This document shows, piece after piece, positions 18,333-27,806 of a stretch of 28,526 bases of DNA. The DNA is taken from positions 1-28,526 of the IMG/VR virus record IMGVR_UViG_3300044730_000593; one strand, 5' to 3'. The stretch comes from a virus. A program made the position numbers and the translations under genes. The notes beneath the pieces were generated by a model. It ran no database searches. It was not told the DNA's origin and saw only the letters and a list, made by a program, of their open reading frames with translations. Position 1 is the first letter of the stretch; every line of letters begins with the position of its first letter.

Positions 18333-20009
18333 TTAAAATGTTGATTGTTTTTCTAATGTGTCTACTCTATCTGTTTTTTTTGTAATCTCATCAACTCCAA
18401 TAGTTGCTGTTATTTTCATAGGTTGATTGTTTTCACTTCCTATTCTTTTACCATTACTATCAAATTGTGTAGATTGGTTTAAATTATTTTGTTGGGTGCT
18501 AATAGTTGGTGGTGCTGGGATTGATGGGGTTGAAGTACTTGGAGCTTCACCGCCACCAGAACCGCCACTTGATTGAAATTTAGTGGCAGCAATTTTAGCA
18601 ATATTAGTAGCTGCTGTAATTGATGCAAAGGCTAATGATGCGATACCAACTGGATTAGGAACTACACCTACTGCAATAGGCGATTGAGCTAATGAAGCAT
18701 TAATAGACTTAAACCCATCAATAACAGCTAAACCAAGTTGCAAACCTTTGTTTATATTAAATTGTTTACGTGCTAAATCTTCTTCTTCTTTACTGCCTTT
18801 TTTAGCTTTTTGAGATTTAAACATAAAGAATAAATCTGTTAAACCTTGAACGGATCTAATCCCATCAGTAGCTAATTGAACTTTTTGAGCTTCTAATGCT
18901 TTAGCATCTGCTAAGTCCTGTGCATCCTGCGCTCTCTTTTTATCCCTTGCTGCTTTATACCTAGCATCTTTAGCGTCTTGAACTTCAATATCTAATAGCT
19001 TTTTATTCTCGTATGCTAGTCTTTCATCTTCTAATTCTTTTTTTAACCTATCTTCTTCACGTTTAATATTAGCATCAATATCCGCTTTAACTTGTTGCTC
19101 TCTTAAAAATTTAGCATCAGCAGCTTCTTTATCTAACTTCTTTTTTTCTTCTAAATGTTTTTTATAATCTTCTAATTGTTTTTTATTTTCTCCAATTTCT
19201 AAAACAGTTTGCTGTGTTTTAGCGTTTTTAATATTCTCTAAAGAAGCTGTTAATTGTTTCTTTTGCTCATCGTTTAATTGCCCTCCAGCCTTAACATAGT
19301 TAATTATTCCATCAACATAAAGTTTATTAGTTTTAATAATAGCCTCTTGTTTTAAATTCTCATAAGCTATTGTACTTTCTCCATTTGCCTTAGTAACTGC
19401 AATTAATCTATCTAAACGTCCTGTTTGTTCGGACAGTAAACCGTTCATTGATTCTTTAACCCCATCTAATTCACTAGACATTTTACGAAGCTCTGGATTG
19501 ATGCCTTGTATAACATCACCAAAATCTAATAAAGCATCTTTAATTCCACCAATAACATCACCTACAAATCGTAAAGCCTTTGCTAGTAATCCGCTACCTT
19601 TACTTAACTCATCAAAGTTTTCTACTAAGTAAGTAACTGCCTGTACTATTAACCCAATACCAACGGCAGCTAAAGCAGACTTCATAGCTACTAATCCTAC
19701 TTTTACTTTATCAAAATCTAAGTTTCTTAAACCCTCACCTAATTGATTAAACCCTTCACTTGCTCTTTCAACTCCGCTACCCTTTAAAGATTTAGTACTA
19801 TCGTTTAAATCATCTACTTTGTCTTTTAAAGCTGATACTTTTTGAGTAGCTTTTTGATACTCTTTAGAAGATTCGCCATAAACAGAAGCAGCTTTAATTT
19901 GCTCGTCTTTAGCTGCCTTAATAGCAGCTTTTAAATCTTTAAAAGATTCTATACTTTCTTCTGAGCCTTTAACCTCAATCTCTAAAGGTATTTTATTTTC
20001 TTCTGCCAT
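18333..20009 (-). CDS. Tape measure protein
   Basis: This encodes 558 residues. The N-terminal helix-rich region ends in a hydrophobic segment (103-129, KVGLVAMKSALAAVGIGLIV). A long charged coiled coil follows at about 265-390 (KKHLEEKKKLDKEAADAKFL onward), then an alanine- and glycine-rich hydrophobic section at about 425-480. The C-terminus is serine-, proline- and asparagine-rich. This is the standard profile of a tape measure. At roughly 0.15 nm per residue it predicts a tail of about 80-85 nm. It overlaps a 51-residue gene upstream by 17 bases. Confidence 0.8.
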   Translation of the reverse strand: MAEENKIPLEIEVKGSEESIESFKDLKAAIKAAKDEQIKAASVYGESSKEYQKATQKVSALKDKVDDLNDSTKSLKGSGVERASEGFNQLGEGLRNLDFDKVKVGLVAMKSALAAVGIGLIVQAVTYLVENFDELSKGSGLLAKALRFVGDVIGGIKDALLDFGDVIQGINPELRKMSSELDGVKESMNGLLSEQTGRLDRLIAVTKANGESTIAYENLKQEAIIKTNKLYVDGIINYVKAGGQLNDEQKKQLTASLENIKNAKTQQTVLEIGENKKQLEDYKKHLEEKKKLDKEAADAKFLREQQVKADIDANIKREEDRLKKELEDERLAYENKKLLDIEVQDAKDARYKAARDKKRAQDAQDLADAKALEAQKVQLATDGIRSVQGLTDLFFMFKSQKAKKGSKEEEDLARKQFNINKGLQLGLAVIDGFKSINASLAQSPIAVGVVPNPVGIASLAFASITAATNIAKIAATKFQSSGGSGGGEAPSTSTPSIPAPPTISTQQNNLNQSTQFDSNGKRIGSENNQPMKITATIGVDEITKKTDRVDTLEKQSTF

Positions 20010-20148
20010 CGTTAAATGCTTTAATTAATTCTTCGTTTCCTGTTTTTGAGATAGTAATACATAAATCAATACTTCTTAACCCATCAATTAATAATTGACA
20101 AGGCTCGTTATCCATAAATGATTCTATTGTTTCAATTTTTTCTATCAT
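19993..20148 (-). CDS. 51-residue protein before the tape measure
   Basis: This encodes MIEKIETIESFMDNEPCQLL and a further 31 residues. It is acidic and helical, and its last 17 bases overlap the tape measure start. It could be a second tail assembly chaperone, because such genes usually stand directly before the tape measure, whereas the frameshifted chaperone here is 6 kb away. Only size and position support that. Length keeps confidence moderate. Confidence 0.55.
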   Translation of the reverse strand: MIEKIETIESFMDNEPCQLLIDGLRSIDLCITISKTGNEELIKAFNDGRRK

Positions 20149-20150
20149 AA

Positions 20151-21320
20151 TTATTTTATTTCTGTGATTACGAAATTCATATCCGTAACCGTTATATTAT
20201 TTGCTCCACTTGTATTTGCTGCGTGTATTTCTAAATAGTCATTTTGTTTGTGAGTAACTACACAATTAAAAGAAACGTTTTCTGCACGTCCAGAACCGTT
20301 AGCTGTCGATTTTGTTTTACTTGGTGTTCTAACAGTAGCTAAAACACTATCATAAAAACCAAACTGACAAACATTATTACTTCCACTTGTAAATGATAAA
20401 TTGCATTGTATTAAAAATTTTCTAGGTATAACGGCATCATTTGTAAGTCTATTATTTGAATGTAAATACTTTTGATTATCAGAACTTGCGGTTGTTGTCC
20501 CTAATACTTTGTAAAATACATTTGCACTTGCCACAGTTGTAGCGGTAGCGTTATTTTGCATATATAATTGACCGTTTACATTAGTATTTGTAATGCCTAC
20601 GCATAGTGTAAATAAAGCCTTGTTGCTTGTATTGGTAACTCCAGTTAAATAAGTGCCACCACCACTAAAATTAACGGTATCTAAAATATAACGCTCATCA
20701 GATATAGTTGCGCTTGCATTAACGTTAATTCCAGTTTCTCCACTTAAACAAACAAATGAACTATAAATAATTCTAAAACGTCTAGTAATAGTTGATGTAG
20801 CTGGTAAAATTATTGAAGTGCCACTTGTACGATTATCAAATAAAGTATTTCCAAAAGCAATAGTACCAAATGAACCATCAAATGTTAAGCCTTGTGAATT
20901 TAAAAAAGCACTATCATTCATTACAAAGTTGTTATAATTCTTAATAGTACCAACGGTTGCACAATCAGTAAAATTAACACCAAACCAATCTAATGCTTGA
21001 TTTGCATTTGCGGTAGCATCTAAATTTAAAGCTGTGCCATGTTCAATAGTAATATTACGCATAGGTAAAGACCACGCACTAGATATTAAAGCAGTTGCTG
21101 CACTTAATCCTGTACTTTTTAAACGGCAATTTTCAGATGAACCGCCTATAATAGTAGTGTTTGATGAACCTACTAATCTACTTCCAACTAAATCGATTGT
21201 GCTACAAATAAAATAAGTAACATTTGATTCAAGAGTTATCACGCTAGTAATAGCAGCAGGAAAGTCATCAATAGAATTGATAAACTGAATATCTTTATTT
21301 GGGTGTTTAAGATTCGACAT
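20151..21320 (-). CDS. Receptor-binding tail fibre, beta-helix type
   Basis: This encodes 389 residues. After a short N-terminal anchor (MSNLKHPNKDIQFINSIDDF) there are regular T/S/N-rich strand repeats (about 40-270) such as NTTIIGGSSENCRLKS and NITIEHGTALNLD, typical of a right-handed parallel beta-helix. The C-terminal 110 residues (RKFLIQCNLSFTSGSNNVCQ onward, ending VTDMNFVITEIK) look like a jelly-roll head domain. It probably binds the host surface. It follows the hub protein with three bases between. Confidence 0.7.
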   Translation of the reverse strand: MSNLKHPNKDIQFINSIDDFPAAITSVITLESNVTYFICSTIDLVGSRLVGSSNTTIIGGSSENCRLKSTGLSAATALISSAWSLPMRNITIEHGTALNLDATANANQALDWFGVNFTDCATVGTIKNYNNFVMNDSAFLNSQGLTFDGSFGTIAFGNTLFDNRTSGTSIILPATSTITRRFRIIYSSFVCLSGETGINVNASATISDERYILDTVNFSGGGTYLTGVTNTSNKALFTLCVGITNTNVNGQLYMQNNATATTVASANVFYKVLGTTTASSDNQKYLHSNNRLTNDAVIPRKFLIQCNLSFTSGSNNVCQFGFYDSVLATVRTPSKTKSTANGSGRAENVSFNCVVTHKQNDYLEIHAANTSGANNITVTDMNFVITEIK

Positions 21321-21323
21321 ATT

Positions 21324-24116
21324 TTATATTATATTCCAATTAGTACCATCCCATTGCAAAGTAATAGAATCGTATTGTGTGTATATTGTATAAGTAGCAG
21401 CACCATCTATTAAAGTCCCATCACCATCAACTGTTACTGTATTTCCAGAGCTATCAATCTTTTTAATGGTTACTATTTTTCCTAACTCAATACTTACACC
21501 ATTAACAGTTACAGTACTAAACATGAAATCAGGAAAAGCAATAGATAAATCAACTGTTACATTTGCAGCGGTAGCATCAACTAATAAAAGCCCATCAATG
21601 TAAGTTAAGTTGTAATCTGCTGTAATAGTCTTAACTGCGCTATATTGTTGGTTAATTGACGGAATAACAGAGCCATTAATAATTGATAAGTTATTAGTAT
21701 TATCGCCTAATTCTACATTATCACCTAGTATAAAGTTATTGCTACAAGTTTCTGGTATTATAATGTTATCACCTACTGCAATACTATTAGTACCTTGATT
21801 CTGTATGTTAGTACCTAAATTTAAACCACTATTTAACCTTGCTGATTCAATACCATTCCCAGCATTTACAGTAGTTGAACTGCTAATTAAATATGAAGTA
21901 GGACTAAATACATTTGATTCTAATAACTTAATTAACTCAACTTCTGTGCTATCTTCTTGTAATGGGTTGTAGTTATTAATTTTGTTTACAATCCAATAAG
22001 CATTATCAATAAATAATCTATTTCTAAATGAGAAGTTGTAAATATCTCTTGGACTTAACCAAAGATGTTTAATAACAAATTTACCATCTCTATTTATTAA
22101 GTTGTTTAAATATGCTTTATGAAATCTATTATAATTATTATTATTAGTAAAGTAAGTGCCTATAAAATTATAATACACTTCTTTAGGAGTGCCAAAGTTT
22201 AAATCAATAGTAGGGTTGAATGGGTCGTCTGTATGTCCAGCGTATAAATAATCATTAGTAACTAAATCACTTAATCCTATTTGTTTGTAAGTATATGGAT
22301 TAGTAGTTTGTTTAACACCACCACAAATTAACCACCTTACATTAGGAACTATTGACTTTTTAGTTAAACCCTCTTCTACATAAATACGAGGGTGTGCAAT
22401 ACCTAAACCATAATTAGCAGCGTTTGGAGTTGCAGAGAATACTAACTCAGTTGTTTTAGTTTCTTTAATAAAATCATTCTCAACGTCTATAATCTCAGTA
22501 CCGAACACTTCGCCATAAGAAGATTTGTAAAGCTCGTTAAACTTATCGCTATCACTTTTGTAAGTATAAATATATCTTTTACCCTCTAATAAATTAGGGT
22601 TAATTGATTGCTTTTTAGATAAGTCTGTTCTATTGCCGTAGTCTATTGGGTCGGTAGTATTATAAAATTCATCATAAGATTCAATAATTAAGTTGTTTGA
22701 ATCGTTAGGGTCTAAATCAATAAACAAGTTTAACCCTTGTATAATGGATTTTAATAAATCTTTTTGTTTTAACTTTTGTGGTAAGGCATTATTTACTTCA
22801 ATAGTATTACCCTCTACTAAAGTTTTTTGAGTAGCTAATCCATAAAAAGCTGTTCCAGTTGTACCACTAACTAACTCAATAGTATAAGTTGGTGTTCCAG
22901 TTGTTACTAATACATTTCCAGCTGTGTAAAATAATGGTAAGCTACTTGAACTAGCGGATAAAGCAGCACGAGTTTTAAATTGTTCGCCAGCGTTTAAAAA
23001 CACTTCACCAGTTGCAACTTCATTAGTAATAGTTTGAAACGTATTAACATTTATTGTTGTAGGTGAAAAGAAATTGTTAACTGCCAATGAAGATAATGGA
23101 CTTTGTTTATCAATAGCGTTATAAATACGCATACCGTTAAAATCAGCATATGCAACTGTAGCATCTGAATGGGTAAACTTTATTCTAAATACAACCTTTG
23201 AAACTAGGTTATAATATCCACTTTCATTTAGTGTTACTATTCCAGTAGTAGTATTGTTTTGATTTCCAACGTCAAAAAATGGCGAACTTTCTCTATCATG
23301 AATAACAGTATAAGGATTGGCGTTACCTACACTATTAGATATTTGTGTAAAGTTAGCAGTTAAACCAGCATAAAACTGTCTATTGCTTAACTGAGTAGAA
23401 GATAAAACAATCTTATCAATATTAGGATAAAGTATTTGATTCTTAAATTCAGTTGCAGTTAAAATAGTGCTTGTATAAGTTCTTCCAGTATTCTCAATTA
23501 TCTTTTTAACGTACTCGTGTAAAGAAAAACAAGGTATAAAGTTAGATACATTCCAAACCGTATCGGAACCGCCATTAGTTCCATTATCAATAAACGGATA
23601 TAAAACACTTAAACCACTACCTACATTGCCACGTGTTAATATTTGTGTGGCTCTATCGTATGTGTGATTATATGCGCTGAAATCTAAATCGTCTGCACTA
23701 TCTGTGTTACCTGTTACAAACTTATCCCCAATATCAACAAACAACGAACCGCCATCCCCTAATATTGAACATTCATATTCAATGCTTTTATCAGTATTGA
23801 TATTAACCCCTATTAATTGTAAATCACCTTTAAAGTTTTCTAATCCATCAACAATATATTTAACAGGTGTTTTTAAGTTCTTATTAAAGTTTTGAGTAGC
23901 TACATTAAAACTAAATATGTTTTCAAATAACTTATTAATCTCATTAGTACCTAACAATTTAATAGTTAAACTTCTACTGCCTTTGCGCTGGTCTGGGTTT
24001 CTTACGTCTGCTAATTGATAAGTTATGTAAATAGGATTCTCAGCCGTTATAGGATAAGAAGTGAAAGCATCACTACCATTTTTACCACTTATTAATAATC
24101 TCGTTAATATTGCCAT
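21324..24116 (-). CDS. Tail hub or tip protein with fibre-like C-terminus
   Basis: This encodes 930 residues. The N-terminal part (about 1-130) has LTIKLLGTNEINKLFENIFS, FKGDLQLIGVNINTDKSIEY and SLFVDIGDKF, matching the hub of the Tal type in Bacteroidota phages. The middle includes baseplate-like beta domains and a KYIYTYKSDSD stretch. From about 740 to 800 there are low-complexity repeats (GTNIQNQGTNSIAVGDNIII). The last 100 residues (KTITADYNLTYIDGLLLVDA, then KKIDSSGNTVTVDG and LQWDGTNWNII) form a domain common at phage fibre ends. It should sit at the tail tip and trigger infection. Confidence 0.7.
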   Translation of the reverse strand: MAILTRLLISGKNGSDAFTSYPITAENPIYITYQLADVRNPDQRKGSRSLTIKLLGTNEINKLFENIFSFNVATQNFNKNLKTPVKYIVDGLENFKGDLQLIGVNINTDKSIEYECSILGDGGSLFVDIGDKFVTGNTDSADDLDFSAYNHTYDRATQILTRGNVGSGLSVLYPFIDNGTNGGSDTVWNVSNFIPCFSLHEYVKKIIENTGRTYTSTILTATEFKNQILYPNIDKIVLSSTQLSNRQFYAGLTANFTQISNSVGNANPYTVIHDRESSPFFDVGNQNNTTTGIVTLNESGYYNLVSKVVFRIKFTHSDATVAYADFNGMRIYNAIDKQSPLSSLAVNNFFSPTTINVNTFQTITNEVATGEVFLNAGEQFKTRAALSASSSSLPLFYTAGNVLVTTGTPTYTIELVSGTTGTAFYGLATQKTLVEGNTIEVNNALPQKLKQKDLLKSIIQGLNLFIDLDPNDSNNLIIESYDEFYNTTDPIDYGNRTDLSKKQSINPNLLEGKRYIYTYKSDSDKFNELYKSSYGEVFGTEIIDVENDFIKETKTTELVFSATPNAANYGLGIAHPRIYVEEGLTKKSIVPNVRWLICGGVKQTTNPYTYKQIGLSDLVTNDYLYAGHTDDPFNPTIDLNFGTPKEVYYNFIGTYFTNNNNYNRFHKAYLNNLINRDGKFVIKHLWLSPRDIYNFSFRNRLFIDNAYWIVNKINNYNPLQEDSTEVELIKLLESNVFSPTSYLISSSTTVNAGNGIESARLNSGLNLGTNIQNQGTNSIAVGDNIIIPETCSNNFILGDNVELGDNTNNLSIINGSVIPSINQQYSAVKTITADYNLTYIDGLLLVDATAANVTVDLSIAFPDFMFSTVTVNGVSIELGKIVTIKKIDSSGNTVTVDGDGTLIDGAATYTIYTQYDSITLQWDGTNWNII

Positions 24117-25276
24117 TATAAACCTCTTTGTCTAGTTTCTGTTATTCCTAAATCAACTGTAATCGTATAGTTAAATAATGGATCTAATGATTCTGTTTTT
24201 TCTTCATAGTTCAATGTAATATCATCACATGATTTTAATGTAGTGCCATCCCATAAGTATTTTATAGGACTAGCCCACAAGTCTAATAATAGTGTGCTTT
24301 GTTCTTTAGTAATCCAATTAGTATTTAACACTAAATTAGATTCAATAGCAGTGCTTACAATATGATTTTCTCTATCATAAGTATTAGAACCATAAGCTCC
24401 AGTAGTAGTATTTAAAACGTCCTTATCTAATTTAACTTTGTTTACTTTCTTAGTGTAGTTTTTAGTAGATAGCATTTCAAAGTGCTTGTATTGAATAGCT
24501 CCAAATCTATCAAGGTAGTAAAGTGAGTAATCAGTAAACTTGGTACAAACATCAGTTAATGTTAATGTAAATCTTTTAATCAATCCACTAGCACCACTAA
24601 AATCAATCCTAACAGTATCATCAACTTGTGCCCCTGATAATCCACCAACGTTTAAAGCGTACATTTCACGAGCTGCTAATGGAGTTGGAATAGATGAACT
24701 AAATCCCCCTACTGTACTTCCGCCACGTCTTAACTCAACTACTACACCAGTTACAGGGTCAGTATCACCATTAAAAAAATGAAGCCATACATCTTGCGTT
24801 AATGTTACAACCGAATCTACTTCATTAATTCCCTCTTTGCCTAATAAATATTTGTTTACATTTTCGCCAAATAGATAATCTTCAAAATCATAGTTTCTAA
24901 ATTCATCATCATTTAAACAAGCATCAAAAGCAATATAACCTACATTAGACGGAGTATGTTCAACTCCCGAATAATATTCAGTAATATCTATTGATACTTC
25001 TGCTACCTTATCAGTAGCAATAACAACCCCAGTATCATTAGGATTAAAGTAATGCTGTATGTAATTTTTAACCCAATTTTGAGCATCAAACACTAACCAC
25101 CCATCTGGATTCTGTAATATTTCTTCTCTGTATGTGTTTACCGTATCGCCATTAACTAACACCTCAACAATATATTTAAAATCAGTTTGAGCAATCTCAT
25201 CTGATAAAGCCGTTATGATTTGTTTATTATACGCTGGTGTTAATTCCTGCGGTTGTTTATATATTGTTAATGCCAT
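24116..25276 (-). CDS. Distal tail structural protein
   Basis: This encodes 386 residues that are beta-rich throughout (MALTIYKQPQELTPAYNKQI onward), with NWVKNYIQHYF, GYIAFDACLNDDEFRNYDFE and a C-terminal ELTVDLG-like end (NYTITVDLGITETRQRGL). It stands immediately upstream of the hub with overlapping stop and start, the usual place of a Dit-like protein. The C-terminal half could be a galectin-like or receptor domain. The family is not identified with certainty. Confidence 0.6.
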   Translation of the reverse strand: MALTIYKQPQELTPAYNKQIITALSDEIAQTDFKYIVEVLVNGDTVNTYREEILQNPDGWLVFDAQNWVKNYIQHYFNPNDTGVVIATDKVAEVSIDITEYYSGVEHTPSNVGYIAFDACLNDDEFRNYDFEDYLFGENVNKYLLGKEGINEVDSVVTLTQDVWLHFFNGDTDPVTGVVVELRRGGSTVGGFSSSIPTPLAAREMYALNVGGLSGAQVDDTVRIDFSGASGLIKRFTLTLTDVCTKFTDYSLYYLDRFGAIQYKHFEMLSTKNYTKKVNKVKLDKDVLNTTTGAYGSNTYDRENHIVSTAIESNLVLNTNWITKEQSTLLLDLWASPIKYLWDGTTLKSCDDITLNYEEKTESLDPLFNYTITVDLGITETRQRGL

Positions 25277-25857
25277 TACTTCTTAATTTCTTTTCTTATT
25301 TCAATAGTAAATTCTGTCTTTACTAATTCTGCTAAATCATTTCTAAGTTTATCAACTCTGCCATCATTTAAAACCTCATCAAAAAAGTGAGTAGGCTCTA
25401 ATGCTTTTTTCTTTAATGAACGAGCAACTAAAAACCCTGCTGCTTTCTTTGCCCTATCAAATGGCATCTTTTTTAAAGTCTTTAAGTTTTTACGCTCTGA
25501 TAAACTTTGCTTTTGTTTCCTAGCTTCTAAATCTGATATTCTAATCTTCTCAGCTAGTCCCCTTGTTGCACTCCACGCCACTATCTTTTCTTGTCCCTCT
25601 TCACTTACATTACTTGCTCTACGTCCATCATTTACAACCGCCCAATAATCATTCATTAATAACTTAGACTTTATTAAACCTTTGTCATAAATAGCTGGCG
25701 GAGCTTTAACACTTGCCCATAAACGGCTCTTTACTTTCTTGCCGTTATGTTTAGCTGCTCTTTCATCTAGTTTAGACTGCAAAGATTCTCTGGTATCAAT
25801 AACCAACTTCTCATTAAAGTCATCTAATAATTCTTTTATTTTATCATTTAACCCCAT
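25276..25857 (-). CDS. Tail completion protein, HK97 gp10-like
   Basis: This encodes 193 very basic residues. Features are KSRLWASVKAPPAIYDKG, YWAVVNDGRRASNVSEEG and a late PTHFFDEVLNDGRVDKLR. The pattern of a short G-x-R-x turn after Y-W-x-V and a terminal P-T-H-F-F is like gp10/completion proteins that close the top of the tail. Its start overlaps the frameshift extension of the chaperone gene by 14 bases. Assigned mainly from pattern and place. Confidence 0.6.
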   Translation of the reverse strand: MGLNDKIKELLDDFNEKLVIDTRESLQSKLDERAAKHNGKKVKSRLWASVKAPPAIYDKGLIKSKLLMNDYWAVVNDGRRASNVSEEGQEKIVAWSATRGLAEKIRISDLEARKQKQSLSERKNLKTLKKMPFDRAKKAAGFLVARSLKKKALEPTHFFDEVLNDGRVDKLRNDLAELVKTEFTIEIRKEIKK

Positions 25858-26604
25858 TCAACTGTATTTCAAATTTTCCTTTATCTTTTAAATAAGCTAA
25901 CTTATTATAAAACCTAATAACACTCCAAGTAAACACTTCATCTTCTGTTAGGTTAGTATCTTTAACTACTAATCCTACTGAGTATTCCCATCCCCATCGT
26001 TCAAAAAAGTCTTGAACTCTTGGTCTGCCATCATCTCGTTCACTTGTTGATGTATCTCGTTGTTTACTTTCTCCGAAAAGTCCGCTAAAATTTTTGTGTA
26101 ATTCGTCAAACTTTTTGAATAAAAAAAAACAGCCCCTAATGATTCACTAAGTTTAGACTTCTTAAATAACTCAACGTTTCTTAAATGATTATCTGAATTA
26201 TAAACCCATTTATCATTCTCAAATTCTTGATGGCAAATAGCCATAAGCTCAGGCAAACAATCAATATAGTTACCAGTTGCTTTAACCATTTCCTTCCAAT
26301 CTTTCTCTTGACAAATATTGTACTGGCTAATTTCTTCAATGTATCTAAACTTAACACCGCCTAACTTAATTTCTTTAGGTGTTTCAATTTCATGCAATGG
26401 TTTAGATAAAAATATAGCATCTAATAAATGATTATGAATATCGGTTGCTGTCATATCTTCAACCTCATCAATAGTTTTGCCAGATAGAATAGATAAACGT
26501 TTAATAGCCTTATCAATACTATCTAACTCATTATCAGTCTTTAACTGTTCTAATTGTTGGAACTGTTCAACTGTTAAATCTTCGTATCTTTTAGGTATTT
26601 TCAT
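25844..26604 (-). CDS. Tail assembly chaperone, frameshifted long form (GT-like)
   Basis: The long product reads frame 0 to a T TTT TTG slippery heptamer (26008-26002), slips -1, and continues for 52 codons to TGA at 25846-25844, giving 253 residues. The extension reads ERWGWEYSVGLVVKDTNLTE and ends FEIQLNGVK. It is aromatic-rich, protein-like and stop-free. Without slippage the reading ends 28 bases later at TAG 25977-25975. I see no strong pseudoknot or stem after the heptamer. This corresponds to G/GT chaperones of siphoviruses, whose fixed ratio controls tape measure assembly. Confidence 0.78.
25975..26604 (-). CDS. Tail assembly chaperone, short form (G-like)
   Basis: This encodes 209 residues, acidic and helical. 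The start MKIPKRYEDLTVEQFQQLEQ is followed by LSILSGKTIDEVEDMTATDI, then the core IKLGGVKFRYIEEISQYNIC and a helical C-terminus. The slippery heptamer lies nine codons before the stop. The ATG at 26604 is four bases after the TATTATAT box of late promoter element C, so translation is probably leaderless. It lies next to TerL and far from the tape measure, which is atypical. Confidence 0.75.
   Translation of the reverse strand: MKIPKRYEDLTVEQFQQLEQLKTDNELDSIDKAIKRLSILSGKTIDEVEDMTATDIHNHLLDAIFLSKPLHEIETPKEIKLGGVKFRYIEEISQYNICQEKDWKEMVKATGNYIDCLPELMAICHQEFENDKWVYNSDNHLRNVELFKKSKLSESLGAVFFYSKSLTNYTKILADFSEKVNNEIHQQVNEMMADQEFKTFLNDGDGNTQ
26002..26008 (-). promoter_or_regulatory. Programmed -1 frameshift site
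   Basis: The minus-strand heptamer T TTT TTG has zero-frame codons TTT and TTG after ACT. It fits X XXY YYZ and both tRNAs can re-pair after slipping. It joins the 209-residue chaperone to the 52-codon downstream frame. Confidence 0.78.
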
Positions 26605-26608
26605 TATA

Positions 26609-26638
26609 ATATAATAAAAAAAAATACTCTTTTTACAA
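26609..26638 (-). promoter_or_regulatory. Late promoter-like element C
   Basis: On the minus strand TTG (26638-26636), TAAAAA, T-tract and TATTATAT (26616-26609) with a 19-base spacer. It lies in the 35-base gap between TerL stop and the chaperone start. The start codon follows the box by four bases. Confidence 0.75.
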
Positions 26639-26639
26639 A

Positions 26640-27806
26640 CTATTGTATAATGAATGTGGATTTTTTAAGGCGGTTTAGTGCTACATAACGGACTGCATCA
26701 ATAGCATGGTTATAATTATCAATAGGCTGTGAAGTACTTTTGCCATCTTTATCAGTAACCCATTTATAATTCCTTAACTCTTTAATTAAATTAATACTTC
26801 TTTTAGTAATATTAAGTTTGTATGCTTGTAAAGTATCTATTGAGTTTCTAATGCTATCAGCTCCCTTTTTAGCGCCCTCAATTCTAAATGAAGCTCTGCG
26901 TATATCTTCTATACTTTTAGGCTCTGCGCTATCAGCAACTATCATCTGATGCTGTAATACGTTTAATTCTTTTAATTTAGCTATTAAATCACTATTGGTT
27001 AGTTTAGTTTGATAGATTAACTCATCACAATATAACTCACCGTTGTAACGATAAACAGCTACTAAAGTTGTAGGATCATTTGTAAATCCAAAATCCATTC
27101 CATAACTAATAAATTCAGCATCTTTAGGTATCTCATCGCATTGACTCCAATTTTCAAATACTGAACCCTGTAAGTTACCGATTTCTCCATCTACATAAAC
27201 CCTACACCAATTAGCCCAATAGTCAGAAGTTTTAGCTTTTTCAATCTTTATCTTTAAATCTTCTAATGTTTCAGGTGGTAATCCTTCATTATCTTTATAG
27301 GTCAATAATAAGAACTCGCTGTTATGCTCTGGTAATATTTCAGTATGTGCCCAAAATTCATTATCAGGATTAAAGTCTATCCAAGTTTCTTTTGAACGTA
27401 TCATTAAAGCATCGGCTATCTCAAATGAAATATGGTTAGCTTCGTTTAAAAATAGTATATCTCTTTTACCAGAAGCTTTAGCCTTACCTACACTATCAAA
27501 AGACTTAAATTGAATTACCGAGCCATTAGCAAAAGTATATTCCATTGGGTTACCTATCCAATGAGCTTCACGCCATCTCCCTGTTTCAAACATTATATCT
27601 TTAAATATCTTAACCGCTCCGTCCTTAACAGCTGGTATTGATTCAGCTACTACCGTTATTTTTAATCTTGGAACTCTGGCAGCTTTATCAATTAGAATAG
27701 GAATTATGCCGTAAGTTTTACCGCTACTTGTACCGCCTTGTATAACTCGTTTTCTTTGAGTCATAGCTAACATCTTCTTTATAGCAGTAGTATAAACAAA
27801 AGCCAT
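26640..27806 (-). CDS. terL: Terminase large subunit
   Basis: This encodes 388 residues, a PBSX/XtmB-like packaging motor. Walker A is GGTSSGKT (24-31), Walker B is ILFLNEAN (117-124), and the coupling region is near 145-170. The nuclease starts at SYGMDFGFTNDPTTL (about 232-246), with VADSAEPKSIED (about 285-296) and YNHAIDAVRY near the C-terminus giving the acidic metal site. ATPase and nuclease appear intact. It shares its start with the stop of the small subunit gene. It should package DNA into proheads through the portal. Confidence 0.93.
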   Translation of the reverse strand: MAFVYTTAIKKMLAMTQRKRVIQGGTSSGKTYGIIPILIDKAARVPRLKITVVAESIPAVKDGAVKIFKDIMFETGRWREAHWIGNPMEYTFANGSVIQFKSFDSVGKAKASGKRDILFLNEANHISFEIADALMIRSKETWIDFNPDNEFWAHTEILPEHNSEFLLLTYKDNEGLPPETLEDLKIKIEKAKTSDYWANWCRVYVDGEIGNLQGSVFENWSQCDEIPKDAEFISYGMDFGFTNDPTTLVAVYRYNGELYCDELIYQTKLTNSDLIAKLKELNVLQHQMIVADSAEPKSIEDIRRASFRIEGAKKGADSIRNSIDTLQAYKLNITKRSINLIKELRNYKWVTDKDGKSTSQPIDNYNHAIDAVRYVALNRLKKSTFIIQ

